This document shows, piece by piece, positions 36,213 to 45,314 of a DNA stretch of 48,808 bases. Both the position numbers and the translations under genes were made by a program. This DNA comes from Anaerolineales bacterium (GTDB lineage Bacteria; Chloroflexota; Anaerolineae; Anaerolineales; Villigracilaceae). The stretch lies in the NCBI GenBank assembly GCA_011389535.1, contig JAABUE010000003.1, positions 1 through 48,808 of the forward strand, read 5' to 3'. How positions within the stretch are numbered: position 1 is the first letter of the stretch; each line of letters opens with the position of its first letter. The notes under the pieces were generated by a model. That model saw only the letters and a list, made by a program, of their open reading frames with translations, was not told the DNA's origin and made no database searches.

Positions 36213-37783
36213 GCGGCTGCTTCCTTTTCAATTTTATCCAGTGGTGTGCCGGTCATCATCAAGCCGATCTTTTCCACAATTTCGTCGGATGGTTCTTCCA
36301 TTCCCAATTGGATTTCTCCCATAATGCGGCCCTCATAGATGACGTAAAGGCGGTCACTGAGCGAGAAGAGTTCTTCCAGTTCCTCCGAAATCAACAGCAC
36401 CCCGGAGCCTGCCTCCCTTTGCACAAGCAGCAGCCGGTGGACGCCTTCGATCGCGCCCACATCCAGGCCGCGGGTTGGCTGGACAGCCACCATAAAGGCC
36501 GGTTCGCCGGAAATCTCGCGCGCCAGGATCACGCGCTGAAGGTTACCACCCGAAAGCAGGCGCACGGGCGTATCCACGGACGGTACAATGATGTCATAAG
36601 CCTCTTTGAGTTCTTTTGCAAAGCGGCCAGCTTCGTTCATATCCAGCAAACCACCGTGAGAAATAGGCGGCTTGCGATACTTTTTCATGATGACGTTATC
36701 CGTCACGCTCAGGTTGGGCGAGGAGCCGACGTGCGTCCGATCTTCTGGCACGTACGCCATTCCACGCTGGATACCATATAGAGTGGGACGGTTGCTGACC
36801 AGTTCGCCGGTCAGGGCCACCTCACCCTGAGTTGCATTTCGCAGACCACAGATGACCTGCGAAAGTTCGCGTTGTCCGTTGCCGGCAACCCCCGCCACAC
36901 CCACAATCTCACCTGCGCGCACGTTCAAAGACAAGCCGCGCAGGGCCGGTAAGCCTTTGTCATTTTCAGCATACACATCCCGCACATCCAAGACCACTTC
37001 CCCGGGCTTCGCAGGTTTCTTCTCGACGCGGAAGACCACCTCACGGCCAACCATCTGGCGGGCCAGTTCCTGAGTGGTGACACCTTTGGCAGGCAGGCCA
37101 TTGGCGGTGACTTTTCCGCGCCGCAACACCGTGATGCGGTCAGCGATGGCTGCCACTTCGTTCAGTTTGTGGCTGATAAAGATGATGGATTTTCCCTGGG
37201 CAGTCATGGAGCGCAGTGTTTCGAACAAATCATCGATTTCCTGCGGTGCGAGGACCGCTGTTGGCTCATCCATAATGAGAACCTGGGCGCCTCGATACAA
37301 CATCTTTAAAAGCTCGACGCGTTGCTGCTCTCCCACCGATAATTGCCAGACCTTGGCCCGCGGGTCGACATCCAAACCATATTGCTTTCCAAGCTCTGCT
37401 ATTTTGTCATCGTATTCGCTGAGCCTCATTAAGAAACGCGGTTCATCCAATCCGAGCAGCACATTTTCGGTCACAGTTTGAGAGGGGACCAGCATGAAGT
37501 GCTGGTGCACCATCCCGATCCCGGCTTTGATCGCATCCCGCGGCGATGAAAGATTGACTGTCTTGCCATTGACTTGAATAACACCTGCATCAGGTCTATA
37601 TAGCCCGGCCAGAACATTCATCAGAGTGCTTTTGCCAGCACCATTTTCCCCCAACAAAGCGTGTATTTCACCACGCATTAAATCAAAGTCGACATGATCG
37701 TTTGCCAGCACGCCAGGGAAGCGTTTGACAATGCCACTCATGGTGACAACAGGCGGGAGCGTAGTCTGGTTTGAAGTCGCCAA
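36209..37783 (-). CDS. BMP-type nucleoside ABC transporter ATP-binding protein (tandem NBD), system 2
   Basis: LLGENGAGKSTLMNVLAGLYRPDAG; LSVGEQQRVELLKMLYRG; LLSGGNLQRVILAREIS. Confidence 0.92.
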   Translation of the reverse strand: MATSNQTTLPPVVTMSGIVKRFPGVLANDHVDFDLMRGEIHALLGENGAGKSTLMNVLAGLYRPDAGVIQVNGKTVNLSSPRDAIKAGIGMVHQHFMLVPSQTVTENVLLGLDEPRFLMRLSEYDDKIAELGKQYGLDVDPRAKVWQLSVGEQQRVELLKMLYRGAQVLIMDEPTAVLAPQEIDDLFETLRSMTAQGKSIIFISHKLNEVAAIADRITVLRRGKVTANGLPAKGVTTQELARQMVGREVVFRVEKKPAKPGEVVLDVRDVYAENDKGLPALRGLSLNVRAGEIVGVAGVAGNGQRELSQVICGLRNATQGEVALTGELVSNRPTLYGIQRGMAYVPEDRTHVGSSPNLSVTDNVIMKKYRKPPISHGGLLDMNEAGRFAKELKEAYDIIVPSVDTPVRLLSGGNLQRVILAREISGEPAFMVAVQPTRGLDVGAIEGVHRLLLVQREAGSGVLLISEELEELFSLSDRLYVIYEGRIMGEIQLGMEEPSDEIVEKIGLMMTGTPLDKIEKEAAA

Positions 37784-37897
37784 GGGTCTCTCCTCCGTGC
37801 TCTTATTTTGTTTGATGATGTCACATTTGCCAAGTTCGTCAAGAGAGGTCCGAATTTTGGGTGTTCTTTTTGTAGTGACATTGTCAGGTTAGAAACA

Positions 37898-37925
37898 GGG
37901 CCAGGACCCAGTAGAGTCCTGGCCC
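37898..37925 (-). terminator. hairpin 3' of second BMP gene
   Basis: GGGCCAGGAC ... GTCCTGGCCC perfect arms just after the BMP stop. Confidence 0.55.
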
Positions 37926-37944
37926 CTTACAAACTTAATTCTTA

Positions 37945-39243
37945 CTAAGGCAACTCAGCGGTAATGCCTTCAGCCCACCACTTCATACAAACATCAATAC
38001 TGCACGGCAGACCAAATTCGGGGAAGGCGTCCAGGTCAACCTGCTCGAGGCTCTGACCGGCAGGCAGAACCACATTGCCCTTGTTGTCATTGATCGGACC
38101 GGTGAACACATCGAAGCGGGTGAACTCGCCGGCAAGCATCTGCGCCAGAATGTCGCGCACTTCCTGAACAACCTCTTCAGGTAGCTCGGCAACACCGGGG
38201 GGTAGCTCTTCGCCTTCCATGAAGCCATACAGACCCAGCGCGCCGGTTTCGGCATCGAAATAATCCCAGCCCGGTACGTAGGTGCCGTCGATTGTACCCT
38301 GCGTAATGCGGGCATATTCCGGACCCCAAACCCAGTAGGGAGCGGTAAGACAAGCATCCACTTTGCAGGAACCGTACCAGTCATAGGTAACGCCCCATTT
38401 GCCCTTTTCCTGGGCCACATCGGCGACTGCCGGGGTATCGGCACCGGTGAAGACCACCTGCGCACCCGCGTCGAACAGGGAAGCAGCTGCTTCCTTTTCG
38501 ATGATCGGATCGTGCCAGGTGTTGATCCAGCGGATATCCATCGTGCACTCGGGGCAGGTCTTCTTCATACCCAGCGCAATGGCGTTACCCAGGCGGATTT
38601 CTTCCGGGATCGGGAAGGTAGCCATATAACCCAATTTCGGGTTTCCGTCCATCTGGGCGCGGGCGCCTGCCAGCATACCAGCCAGGTACTTCATATTTTC
38701 CATGGCGCCCATCAGGTTGCCAAAGTTTTCCTGGTTGGAATTGATGCCGGTCAGGTGGATGAACATCACATCTGGATACTCTTCCGCAACCGCCTGCATC
38801 GGGTCGCCAAAGCCGAACGACGTACCGAAGATCAGGTCAAAGCCCTTGCGAGCCAGGCTGCGGAAAACCTGTTCTGAATCCGCGCCTTCGGGCACATTTT
38901 CGATATAGGCAACGTGCGTGTTGGGCACGTTTTCCTCAACGTAGAGCAGACCTTCATAGTGCGCCTGTGACCAACCGCCATCATCATGCGGGCCAATCAG
39001 TACCATGCCTACATTGAACTTGCCTTCCTCGATCTCAGGAATTTGGAAACCGGTCGAGGGCTCGGCCGGGGCTTCGGTGGCTGCCGGAGCTGCAGGTTCA
39101 GCAGGGGACTCCGTTTCGGCTGGTTCAGCGGGGACTACTGGCTCGGCGGGTTCGGCAGTTTGAGGGGTCACACCGCAAGCTGAGGCGATCATCACAAACG
39201 CCAGCGCAAATGTTAAGATTCGCAACATTGTAAGGCGATTCAT
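37945..39243 (-). CDS. BMP family lipoprotein substrate-binding protein, system 2
   Basis: Lipobox ASAC, E/P/A-rich linker, FNVGMVLIGPHDDGGWSQAHYEGLLYVEENVP; PBP1-BMP fold motifs. Confidence 0.9.
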   Translation of the reverse strand: MNRLTMLRILTFALAFVMIASACGVTPQTAEPAEPVVPAEPAETESPAEPAAPAATEAPAEPSTGFQIPEIEEGKFNVGMVLIGPHDDGGWSQAHYEGLLYVEENVPNTHVAYIENVPEGADSEQVFRSLARKGFDLIFGTSFGFGDPMQAVAEEYPDVMFIHLTGINSNQENFGNLMGAMENMKYLAGMLAGARAQMDGNPKLGYMATFPIPEEIRLGNAIALGMKKTCPECTMDIRWINTWHDPIIEKEAAASLFDAGAQVVFTGADTPAVADVAQEKGKWGVTYDWYGSCKVDACLTAPYWVWGPEYARITQGTIDGTYVPGWDYFDAETGALGLYGFMEGEELPPGVAELPEEVVQEVRDILAQMLAGEFTRFDVFTGPINDNKGNVVLPAGQSLEQVDLDAFPEFGLPCSIDVCMKWWAEGITAELP

Positions 39244-39427
39244 TTTTTTTCTCCTAGATAGTTTAGATATAGTAGATCGACAAAGTAGCGTAGAGATGTT
39301 TTATTTTTGCGAAGCGGTACCTCCTTTCTTGGCAAAATGTCTAGACAATAGGCGCTATTCTACTTGTAAGGCACGTTTTCGGCAACTAATTGTGTCTTAA
39401 AATCGGTACGAACGCAAGTCACAAGTC

Positions 39428-41419
39428 TCATGGATTACACACGAATAATGTCGTAGCTTGGCGGATAAAGTCATCTTTTTCGGGTGATGCGGGCGCCTCC
39501 CGCTGAATGCGGTCCCATAACCTGCACAATAATGGGCCGAGATAATTCTTTGAGAACTGGTAGGAATCCTGCGAATACGCAAGCGCCTGCTCCCACTCGC
39601 CCACGTGGGCGTAACCTTCAACAAAGACAAACCGCTCGAGCGGGTCATCGGTGTGCTCATCCAATTTGAAGGCCTTATCGCCCAGTTCTGCTACTTGCTG
39701 CCAGTCGCCTACCTGCCGCGCCAGGTCTGCCCGCTCGAAGTAGTAACACCAACCATGGGCTGGTTCAGGGCTGTAGATTTCCGGCATGCGCGAGGTCGAT
39801 CCAGCTTCCAAAACAGGCCCGGATGATGAAAGCTTGGCAGCTTCGCGCATCAAGCTGTCAGCGGGGATCAAACGGTTATACGGGTCTATTTCCGGGTCGA
39901 GCAGGCGCAGGCAGCCTGGCGGCGCATAGAAAAAAGTCACCACCCGCGAAGTATTTCCTTCGAACCGCCCGGCCAGGTAATCATATTCCACGGCTTGCCC
40001 CGGCTCCATACTGGCCAGTGTACCGCCCAGCCGGTTGGTAGGATAGAAAAGCACATAATCCACGCGGCCCGTGTGGTTGTCTGGCGCATAGATCCAGTTC
40101 AGCGCCGCACCGATCGAATTATCGGCGTAAAAATCCAGTTCCTCGTTCATCAGCACAATCGTGCCCGGCTCCAATCCCGGCGCGCGCCAGGTCATCTGCC
40201 AGAACAGGTTTTTCTGCGCGTTCCAATCGCGGCGAAAATCATTCGACCACTGGAACTGACGCCCGGCGGCAAGCGAAACGAGCACCGCTAAAAAGATCCA
40301 ATTCAATTGGCGGGGCAGCAATGCCAGCAGCCCGGCCAACAGCAGGCTGACGCCCAGCATAAAGGACAACGTTGCGCGGTTGGCCGGATAACCCAACGAG
40401 ACCGGCACACCCGTCAGCCAGAACGGCCAGCCCGCCACGAACAGGATGAAGAGGCCTAATCCCAGCGCCCAAAAAGCATCTTTTCTGGCGCTTCTTTTCG
40501 CTCCCTGTGTTTGCCAGCCGAACAAGGCAATAACCAGCACACCGTATGTGAGCAGCGCCACCGCCCCGTAAACCAGGGTCGTACGCGGACCGTCAGTTGC
40601 AAGGTCAGGCAGCCGGAAGACCTGCGCCCAGGCCGCCACGCTGACCGTCCACAGGCTGGCCGGGATGGTGGTGACCAAATTGAATGGACTCGTTCCATCC
40701 TGGCCAGTGCCGATCTCGTAGATCTGGTTGTTGAAGATGAATAAACGGGATAAGACCGCAGCCACGAAGACGGCCAGATAAGGCGCCCACAGGCCAAGGG
40801 TCCGGCGTAGACGCGCACCGAAGTCCAGGTCTTCCTCGCGCAGCGCAGTCCAGATGACGGCCGGCCGTATCAATTCCAGCACAAAAAAATATTCGTGCAT
40901 CCACAGGTTCAACCCGGAAAAAAACATCCCAAAGCCCGTCTTGAGCCAGTAGCGCTCCCGCCAGGCGCGCAGCATGAGATAAAGAGAAAACAAGAAGAAG
41001 TTGAGAACAATGAAAAAATGACTGTAAAGGAAAGCCCCCGATTGTTGGTTGAAGCCGGGATAGACCAGGAAAAGCAGCGCGGATCCGAGCGCAAGCCTGG
41101 GCTGCTTTGGGAACAGTTCTCGCAGGATCGCCCAGGCCAGCAAAGCCGTCAGCCAACGCAAGAAGAGCGCGAAAACATGCCAGTAGATTGGGATTTGTGA
41201 GAATAATTGCGTGGTACCCTGGTAGAGCAGGCCCCATACGGGACGATTGGTGGAAAAATAACGCTCCATCGCCTCCGGCCCCAACTGGTAACGAATCCAG
41301 GAAATTCCCATATCGTCCCAATAAAAGCCGAGCTGCGGCAGCAACAGCCCGTAGGCAAGAACTGCCACGATTGCCAGCACCAACGGTGGGGATGTGAGGG
41401 AGGAGGCGAGGCGTTTCAT
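39428..41419 (-). CDS. multi-TM membrane protein, possible GT-C-type glycosyltransferase
   Basis: Many TM segments, early FYWDDMG acidic loop motif as in GT-C folds, large C-terminal soluble domain. Start set at MKRLASS. Confidence 0.6.
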   Translation of the reverse strand: MKRLASSLTSPPLVLAIVAVLAYGLLLPQLGFYWDDMGISWIRYQLGPEAMERYFSTNRPVWGLLYQGTTQLFSQIPIYWHVFALFLRWLTALLAWAILRELFPKQPRLALGSALLFLVYPGFNQQSGAFLYSHFFIVLNFFLFSLYLMLRAWRERYWLKTGFGMFFSGLNLWMHEYFFVLELIRPAVIWTALREEDLDFGARLRRTLGLWAPYLAVFVAAVLSRLFIFNNQIYEIGTGQDGTSPFNLVTTIPASLWTVSVAAWAQVFRLPDLATDGPRTTLVYGAVALLTYGVLVIALFGWQTQGAKRSARKDAFWALGLGLFILFVAGWPFWLTGVPVSLGYPANRATLSFMLGVSLLLAGLLALLPRQLNWIFLAVLVSLAAGRQFQWSNDFRRDWNAQKNLFWQMTWRAPGLEPGTIVLMNEELDFYADNSIGAALNWIYAPDNHTGRVDYVLFYPTNRLGGTLASMEPGQAVEYDYLAGRFEGNTSRVVTFFYAPPGCLRLLDPEIDPYNRLIPADSLMREAAKLSSSGPVLEAGSTSRMPEIYSPEPAHGWCYYFERADLARQVGDWQQVAELGDKAFKLDEHTDDPLERFVFVEGYAHVGEWEQALAYSQDSYQFSKNYLGPLLCRLWDRIQREAPASPEKDDFIRQATTLFVCNP

Positions 41420-41450
41420 TTGCTTAGTTTGGTAGTTTAGTAGTTTGTTA

Positions 41451-41489
41451 GTTGGGCAGTCGTCTATCTTAACGCGACTACCCAACTAC
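41451..41489. repeat. dispersed hairpin repeat A (AGTTGGGCAGTCG ... CGACTACCCAACT)
   Basis: Imperfect 13-bp arms (1 mismatch); related hairpin at 43489-43527. Confidence 0.55.
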
Positions 41490-41517
41490 ACAACAATTCG
41501 ACTAACGAACTATGGTA

Positions 41518-42474
41518 CTAAGGCACGATCCAGGTACCGGTTTCACCCTTAAGAGCGCGGCCGATGTTTTCAGGATCGGTGATGAGGGCCTGTTTGCCGC
41601 CGTTTTCCAGGAACCAGATAATGGCCTCGATCTTCGGCGCCATCGAGCCTTTGGCGAAATGGGTGCCTTCCGCCAGGTACTGTTTTGCTTCGGCCAGGGT
41701 CATTTTGTCGAGCCATTTTTCATCCGGCTTGCCAAAGTTGATCGCTACTTTCTCAACCGCGGTCGAGATCACGAACAGGTCGGCATTGACTTTTTGCGCC
41801 AGCAGGCTGGAGGCAAAGTCTTTGTCGATTACGGCGGCGATGCCTCTATAATTACCATCGCCGGGGTCAATGACCGGGATACCGCCGCCGCCGACCGTAA
41901 TGGTGATGATTCCGCGTTCCAGCAAGGTTTCGACGGTTTCGAGTTCGACAATCTCTTTCGGCAACGGGGAAGCAACCACACGCCGCCAGCCGCGACCGGC
42001 ATCTTCCACCACGGTCCAATCCTGCTCTGTTTCACGGCGTCTGGCTTCCGGTTCATCCATGAAACCGCCAATCGGCTTACTGGGGTTTTTGAAAGCCGGG
42101 TCTTCCCTGTCCACCAGCACCTGGGTGATAACGGTGACGACTTTCTTCTTGACACCCCGCTGGTACAGCTCGTTTTGCAGGGTTTGCTGGAGGGCATAAC
42201 CGATCGCGCCCTGGGTGTCCGCGCCGCAGACGTCCAGCGGGACTTCGTGCATGCCCTCGGCTTTGGCAGCAATCTCCGAGCGACGCAGGATGAACCCGAC
42301 TTGCGGCCCATTCCCGTGACCGATGGCCACATCCCAGCCCTGTTCGATCATATCGGCGATGTGGAAAGTGGTTTCTCTGGCCGCCTCGTACTGGTCTTCG
42401 ACTGTTTGGTGTGTTTTATCTTTGATAAGTGAATTGCCGCCGATGGCGACAACAGCTAATTTTTGTTCAGCCAT
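41518..42474 (-). CDS. arcC: carbamate kinase
   Basis: VVAIGGNSLIKDK, GHGNGPQVGFILRR, RRVVASPLPKEIVE, VGGGGIPVI, IDKDFASSLLAQKVNADLFVISTAVEKVAINFG. Confidence 0.94.
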   Translation of the reverse strand: MAEQKLAVVAIGGNSLIKDKTHQTVEDQYEAARETTFHIADMIEQGWDVAIGHGNGPQVGFILRRSEIAAKAEGMHEVPLDVCGADTQGAIGYALQQTLQNELYQRGVKKKVVTVITQVLVDREDPAFKNPSKPIGGFMDEPEARRRETEQDWTVVEDAGRGWRRVVASPLPKEIVELETVETLLERGIITITVGGGGIPVIDPGDGNYRGIAAVIDKDFASSLLAQKVNADLFVISTAVEKVAINFGKPDEKWLDKMTLAEAKQYLAEGTHFAKGSMAPKIEAIIWFLENGGKQALITDPENIGRALKGETGTWIVP

Positions 42475-42476
42475 GC

Positions 42477-43466
42477 CTACCTCATCGTCAAGGCCATAAC
42501 GGCCTTCTGTGCGTGCAAACGGTTCTCGGCTTCATCGAACACGACTGAGTTCGGTCCATCCATCACTTCGCTGGTAACCTCAACGTCACGGTCTGCGGGC
42601 AGCGGGTGCATGTAGACGGCGTCATCCTTGGCCACCCTCATCAGCTCGGAGTTGGTGATCCAGTGCTTGTACTGGTCCTGGATCTTCTTGCCTTCCTCTT
42701 GATCGTCCGTGACCAGGAGCGGACCCCAGGACTTGGCGTAGACCACGTCCGCATCTTCGACGGCCTTTTGCATGCCATCCGCATCACTGATGACCTCGAA
42801 GCCGGTATGGTATTTGCGGGCCTGCTCCTGGGCCTGGTCCATGATCTCGGGCATGAGCTTGAATTCCGGCGGGTGCGCCAGCACTACATCCATGCCGAAG
42901 CGAGGCATCTGCAGGATCAGGGACTGGGGCACGGAAATCGGCTTCAAGTAAGAAGACGCATACGCCCAGGAAACAACCATCTTCTTCTTGCGCAGGTCGC
43001 GGCCTTTCTTTTCCATGATGGTCATCAGGTCTGCCAGGCACTGGAAGGGATGGTAGATTTCGCACTGCATGTTGAGCACCGGCACGCGCGAGGCTTCAGC
43101 CACCAGGTTCAGGTAGCGGTTGCCCGTTCCCCAGGTAACGTGGCGGATGGCAATACCATCAAAGTAGCGGCCAAAGATATCGCCCATTTCACGCTCGGTG
43201 TCGCCGTGTGAAATCTGGGTGGTCTTGCTGTCGATAAAAGCGCCGTGGCCGCCCAACTGGGCAATCCCGGCTTCGAACGAGCCGCGCGTGCGGGTGCTGC
43301 TGAAAAAGAAAAGCATGGCCAGCACCTTGTCGCGCAGGTAGGCATGTGGTTCGCCCAGCGCGCGTTTGCGCTTCAGGTCCCATGCCACGTCCAGGACGGT
43401 TTCGACTTCTTCTTTCGAGAAATCGAGATCACCGATCAAATCGCGGTTGCGTAAATCAGTCTGCAT
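42477..43466 (-). CDS. ygeW: knotted carbamoyltransferase YgeW-type
   Basis: FFFSSTRTRGSFEAGIAQLGGHGAFIDSKTTQISHGDTEREMGDIFGRYFDGIAIRH; MQCEIYHPFQCLADLMTI; MHPLPADRDVEVTSEVMDGPNSVVFDEAENRLHAQKAVMA. Confidence 0.88.
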   Translation of the reverse strand: MQTDLRNRDLIGDLDFSKEEVETVLDVAWDLKRKRALGEPHAYLRDKVLAMLFFFSSTRTRGSFEAGIAQLGGHGAFIDSKTTQISHGDTEREMGDIFGRYFDGIAIRHVTWGTGNRYLNLVAEASRVPVLNMQCEIYHPFQCLADLMTIMEKKGRDLRKKKMVVSWAYASSYLKPISVPQSLILQMPRFGMDVVLAHPPEFKLMPEIMDQAQEQARKYHTGFEVISDADGMQKAVEDADVVYAKSWGPLLVTDDQEEGKKIQDQYKHWITNSELMRVAKDDAVYMHPLPADRDVEVTSEVMDGPNSVVFDEAENRLHAQKAVMALTMR

Positions 43467-43488
43467 TGTAGTCTCCTAGTTCTTAGTT

Positions 43489-43527
43489 TGATAGTTGGGT
43501 AGTCATTTCGTCCACTACTACCCAACT
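43489..43527. repeat. dispersed hairpin repeat B (TAGTTGGGTAGT ... ACTACCCAACTA)
   Basis: Inverted arms between ygeW-like gene and the next carbamoyltransferase. Confidence 0.55.
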
Positions 43528-43546
43528 ATGTAACTACCGAACTGAA

Positions 43547-44500
43547 CTATTCCATCTTCCCCAATACCAGCGCCAGCAGGGCCATGCGCATGACAACGCC
43601 GTTGAAGGCTTCCTGCCAGTAGCGTGACCAACGCGTGATATCTACGTCGGTCGGGACTTCGTCCATGCGCGGAAGGGAGTGCAGCAAGATGGCATCCGGT
43701 TTGGCCTTCGTCGCGAGCAGTTCGCGCGTGATCTTGTAGTTGGCGGGGGTCAAATCCAGTTCGCCGGTGCGCTCGTCGCGGGCCTTGGTGTAATCGGGCT
43801 GCACGACCGGCTCGACCAGAATCACATCCGCATCGGCGATGGCCTCTTCCACGTGTTCGACTTCATTAAAGTTCACATTGAACTGGTTCAACTCGGTCCG
43901 GAATTCATCGGTCAAACTCATATCGGGCGGCGAGACAAAAGTGATCGGGCAATCGAACTGGCTCATGGCATAGCCAAGCGAGTGCATGGTGCGCATGCGC
44001 ATATCGCCGACAGCCAGCCATTTCAGGCCGTCAATGGTGCCTTTTTCGGTCAGGACCGTATACAGATCGGTCAGGATTTGGGTCGGGTGCTCGCCCCAGC
44101 CGTCACCACCGTTAATGATCGGGATCGAGGCCCATTTTGCGGCTTCGTGCGGCGCGCCCTGCTGGAAATGGCGCATGACAATGACGTCACCGTAGAACTC
44201 CAGCATCTTGACGGTATCCTTGATCGACTCCTGGTAAAAGTCTCCGGCGCGGGTCATCTTGGCATCCGCAAAACCGGTCACGTGACCGCCCAACCTGTGC
44301 ATGGCCGCTTCGTGTGCCAGGCGTGTACGCGTGGATGGCTGGTAGAAGGCCGTTACCATGGTTTTCTCGGCAAGGAGATCGGTATTGCGCCGGCTGCGGG
44401 CAATCGGCTCCATTTCATCGGCTACTTCAAATACATGAAAGAATTCATTCCTTTCGAATTCCTTGAGTGACAGAATGTCACGACCTGCAAAACTACGCAT
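43547..44500 (-). CDS. aspartate/ornithine carbamoyltransferase superfamily protein, divergent substrate-binding region
   Basis: FYQPSTRTRLAHEAAMHRLGG carbamoyl-phosphate loop; GGDGWGEHPTQILTDLYTV; HSLPRMDEVPTDVD; lacks the ATCase TRxQxER segment. Confidence 0.85.
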   Translation of the reverse strand: MRSFAGRDILSLKEFERNEFFHVFEVADEMEPIARSRRNTDLLAEKTMVTAFYQPSTRTRLAHEAAMHRLGGHVTGFADAKMTRAGDFYQESIKDTVKMLEFYGDVIVMRHFQQGAPHEAAKWASIPIINGGDGWGEHPTQILTDLYTVLTEKGTIDGLKWLAVGDMRMRTMHSLGYAMSQFDCPITFVSPPDMSLTDEFRTELNQFNVNFNEVEHVEEAIADADVILVEPVVQPDYTKARDERTGELDLTPANYKITRELLATKAKPDAILLHSLPRMDEVPTDVDITRWSRYWQEAFNGVVMRMALLALVLGKME

Positions 44501-44552
44501 TTCTTACCTCCAGATGATTTTTTTGATTTTGTATTTTTTCAGCAACAATGGT

Positions 44553-45299
44553 TTACACATCCATGTGACCATTGGAAACTGCTTTGCCATTCCCTATCCG
44601 CCGGATGACGTGGAAATTGAAGTACCCGGGGATAAAGTTACTGACCGTGTAATCTACCACGCTGCCATCGGCCACGTAAAGCTGGGAAGTGAACTTCAGC
44701 AAGACGTCCTCGCGCTGGATCTCAAGCACACGGGCCACGTCCGCCGTTGCGCCCGTGGCGCTGATCGCTGTTCGCGAGATTGTCAACGGGATGCCCCGAG
44801 CAACCAAAAAGTCCAGGATCGAACCGTTGAAGTTCTCGGGCAAGTCTTCCGGTTTGAGAAAATCCTCCGGCAAGGTATCGACCAGGTAGGCCACAGGACG
44901 TCCCTCCGCGCGGACCACACGGCGGATATTGATCAGGCGGGAAGCCAGCGGCAGCTTAAGGCCTTCCGACAGTTCCTGGTCAGCGTAGACCCGTTCGACG
45001 TGCAAGTCGCTGACGGTGACCGCCAGGTTCATTCGCCGGGCGATGGTTTCCAGGCTCTCCAGAACTTCCAGGCCGCTATCCAGCACCGATACCTGCCCGC
45101 CGACAAAGGTACCGGCGCCCTGCCGCCGCCGGATCATGCCCTGCGTTTCGAAGGTCCGCATGGCCTCGCGCAGGGTGGCGCGTGAAACACCCAATTGCTT
45201 GGCCAGTTTCGGCTCGGAAGGCAGACGTTCTCCCGCCTGGGTGCCCGAAATTAAAATTGCCAGTTCCGATTGAAGCCGTTGAAAAGGAAAATTTGCCAT
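44553..45299 (-). CDS. GntR family regulator with UTRA domain
   Basis: GERLPSEPKLAKQLGVSRATLREAMRTFETQGMIRRRQGAGTFV winged helix; UTRA ligand domain. Confidence 0.92.
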   Translation of the reverse strand: MANFPFQRLQSELAILISGTQAGERLPSEPKLAKQLGVSRATLREAMRTFETQGMIRRRQGAGTFVGGQVSVLDSGLEVLESLETIARRMNLAVTVSDLHVERVYADQELSEGLKLPLASRLINIRRVVRAEGRPVAYLVDTLPEDFLKPEDLPENFNGSILDFLVARGIPLTISRTAISATGATADVARVLEIQREDVLLKFTSQLYVADGSVVDYTVSNFIPGYFNFHVIRRIGNGKAVSNGHMDV

Positions 45300-45314
45300 A
45301 ATCCGCTCACAAAG

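Noticed and set aside
41512-42432. 306-aa plus-strand ORF opposite carbamate kinase
   Set aside because: Antisense shadow; carbamate kinase motifs are unambiguous on the minus strand.
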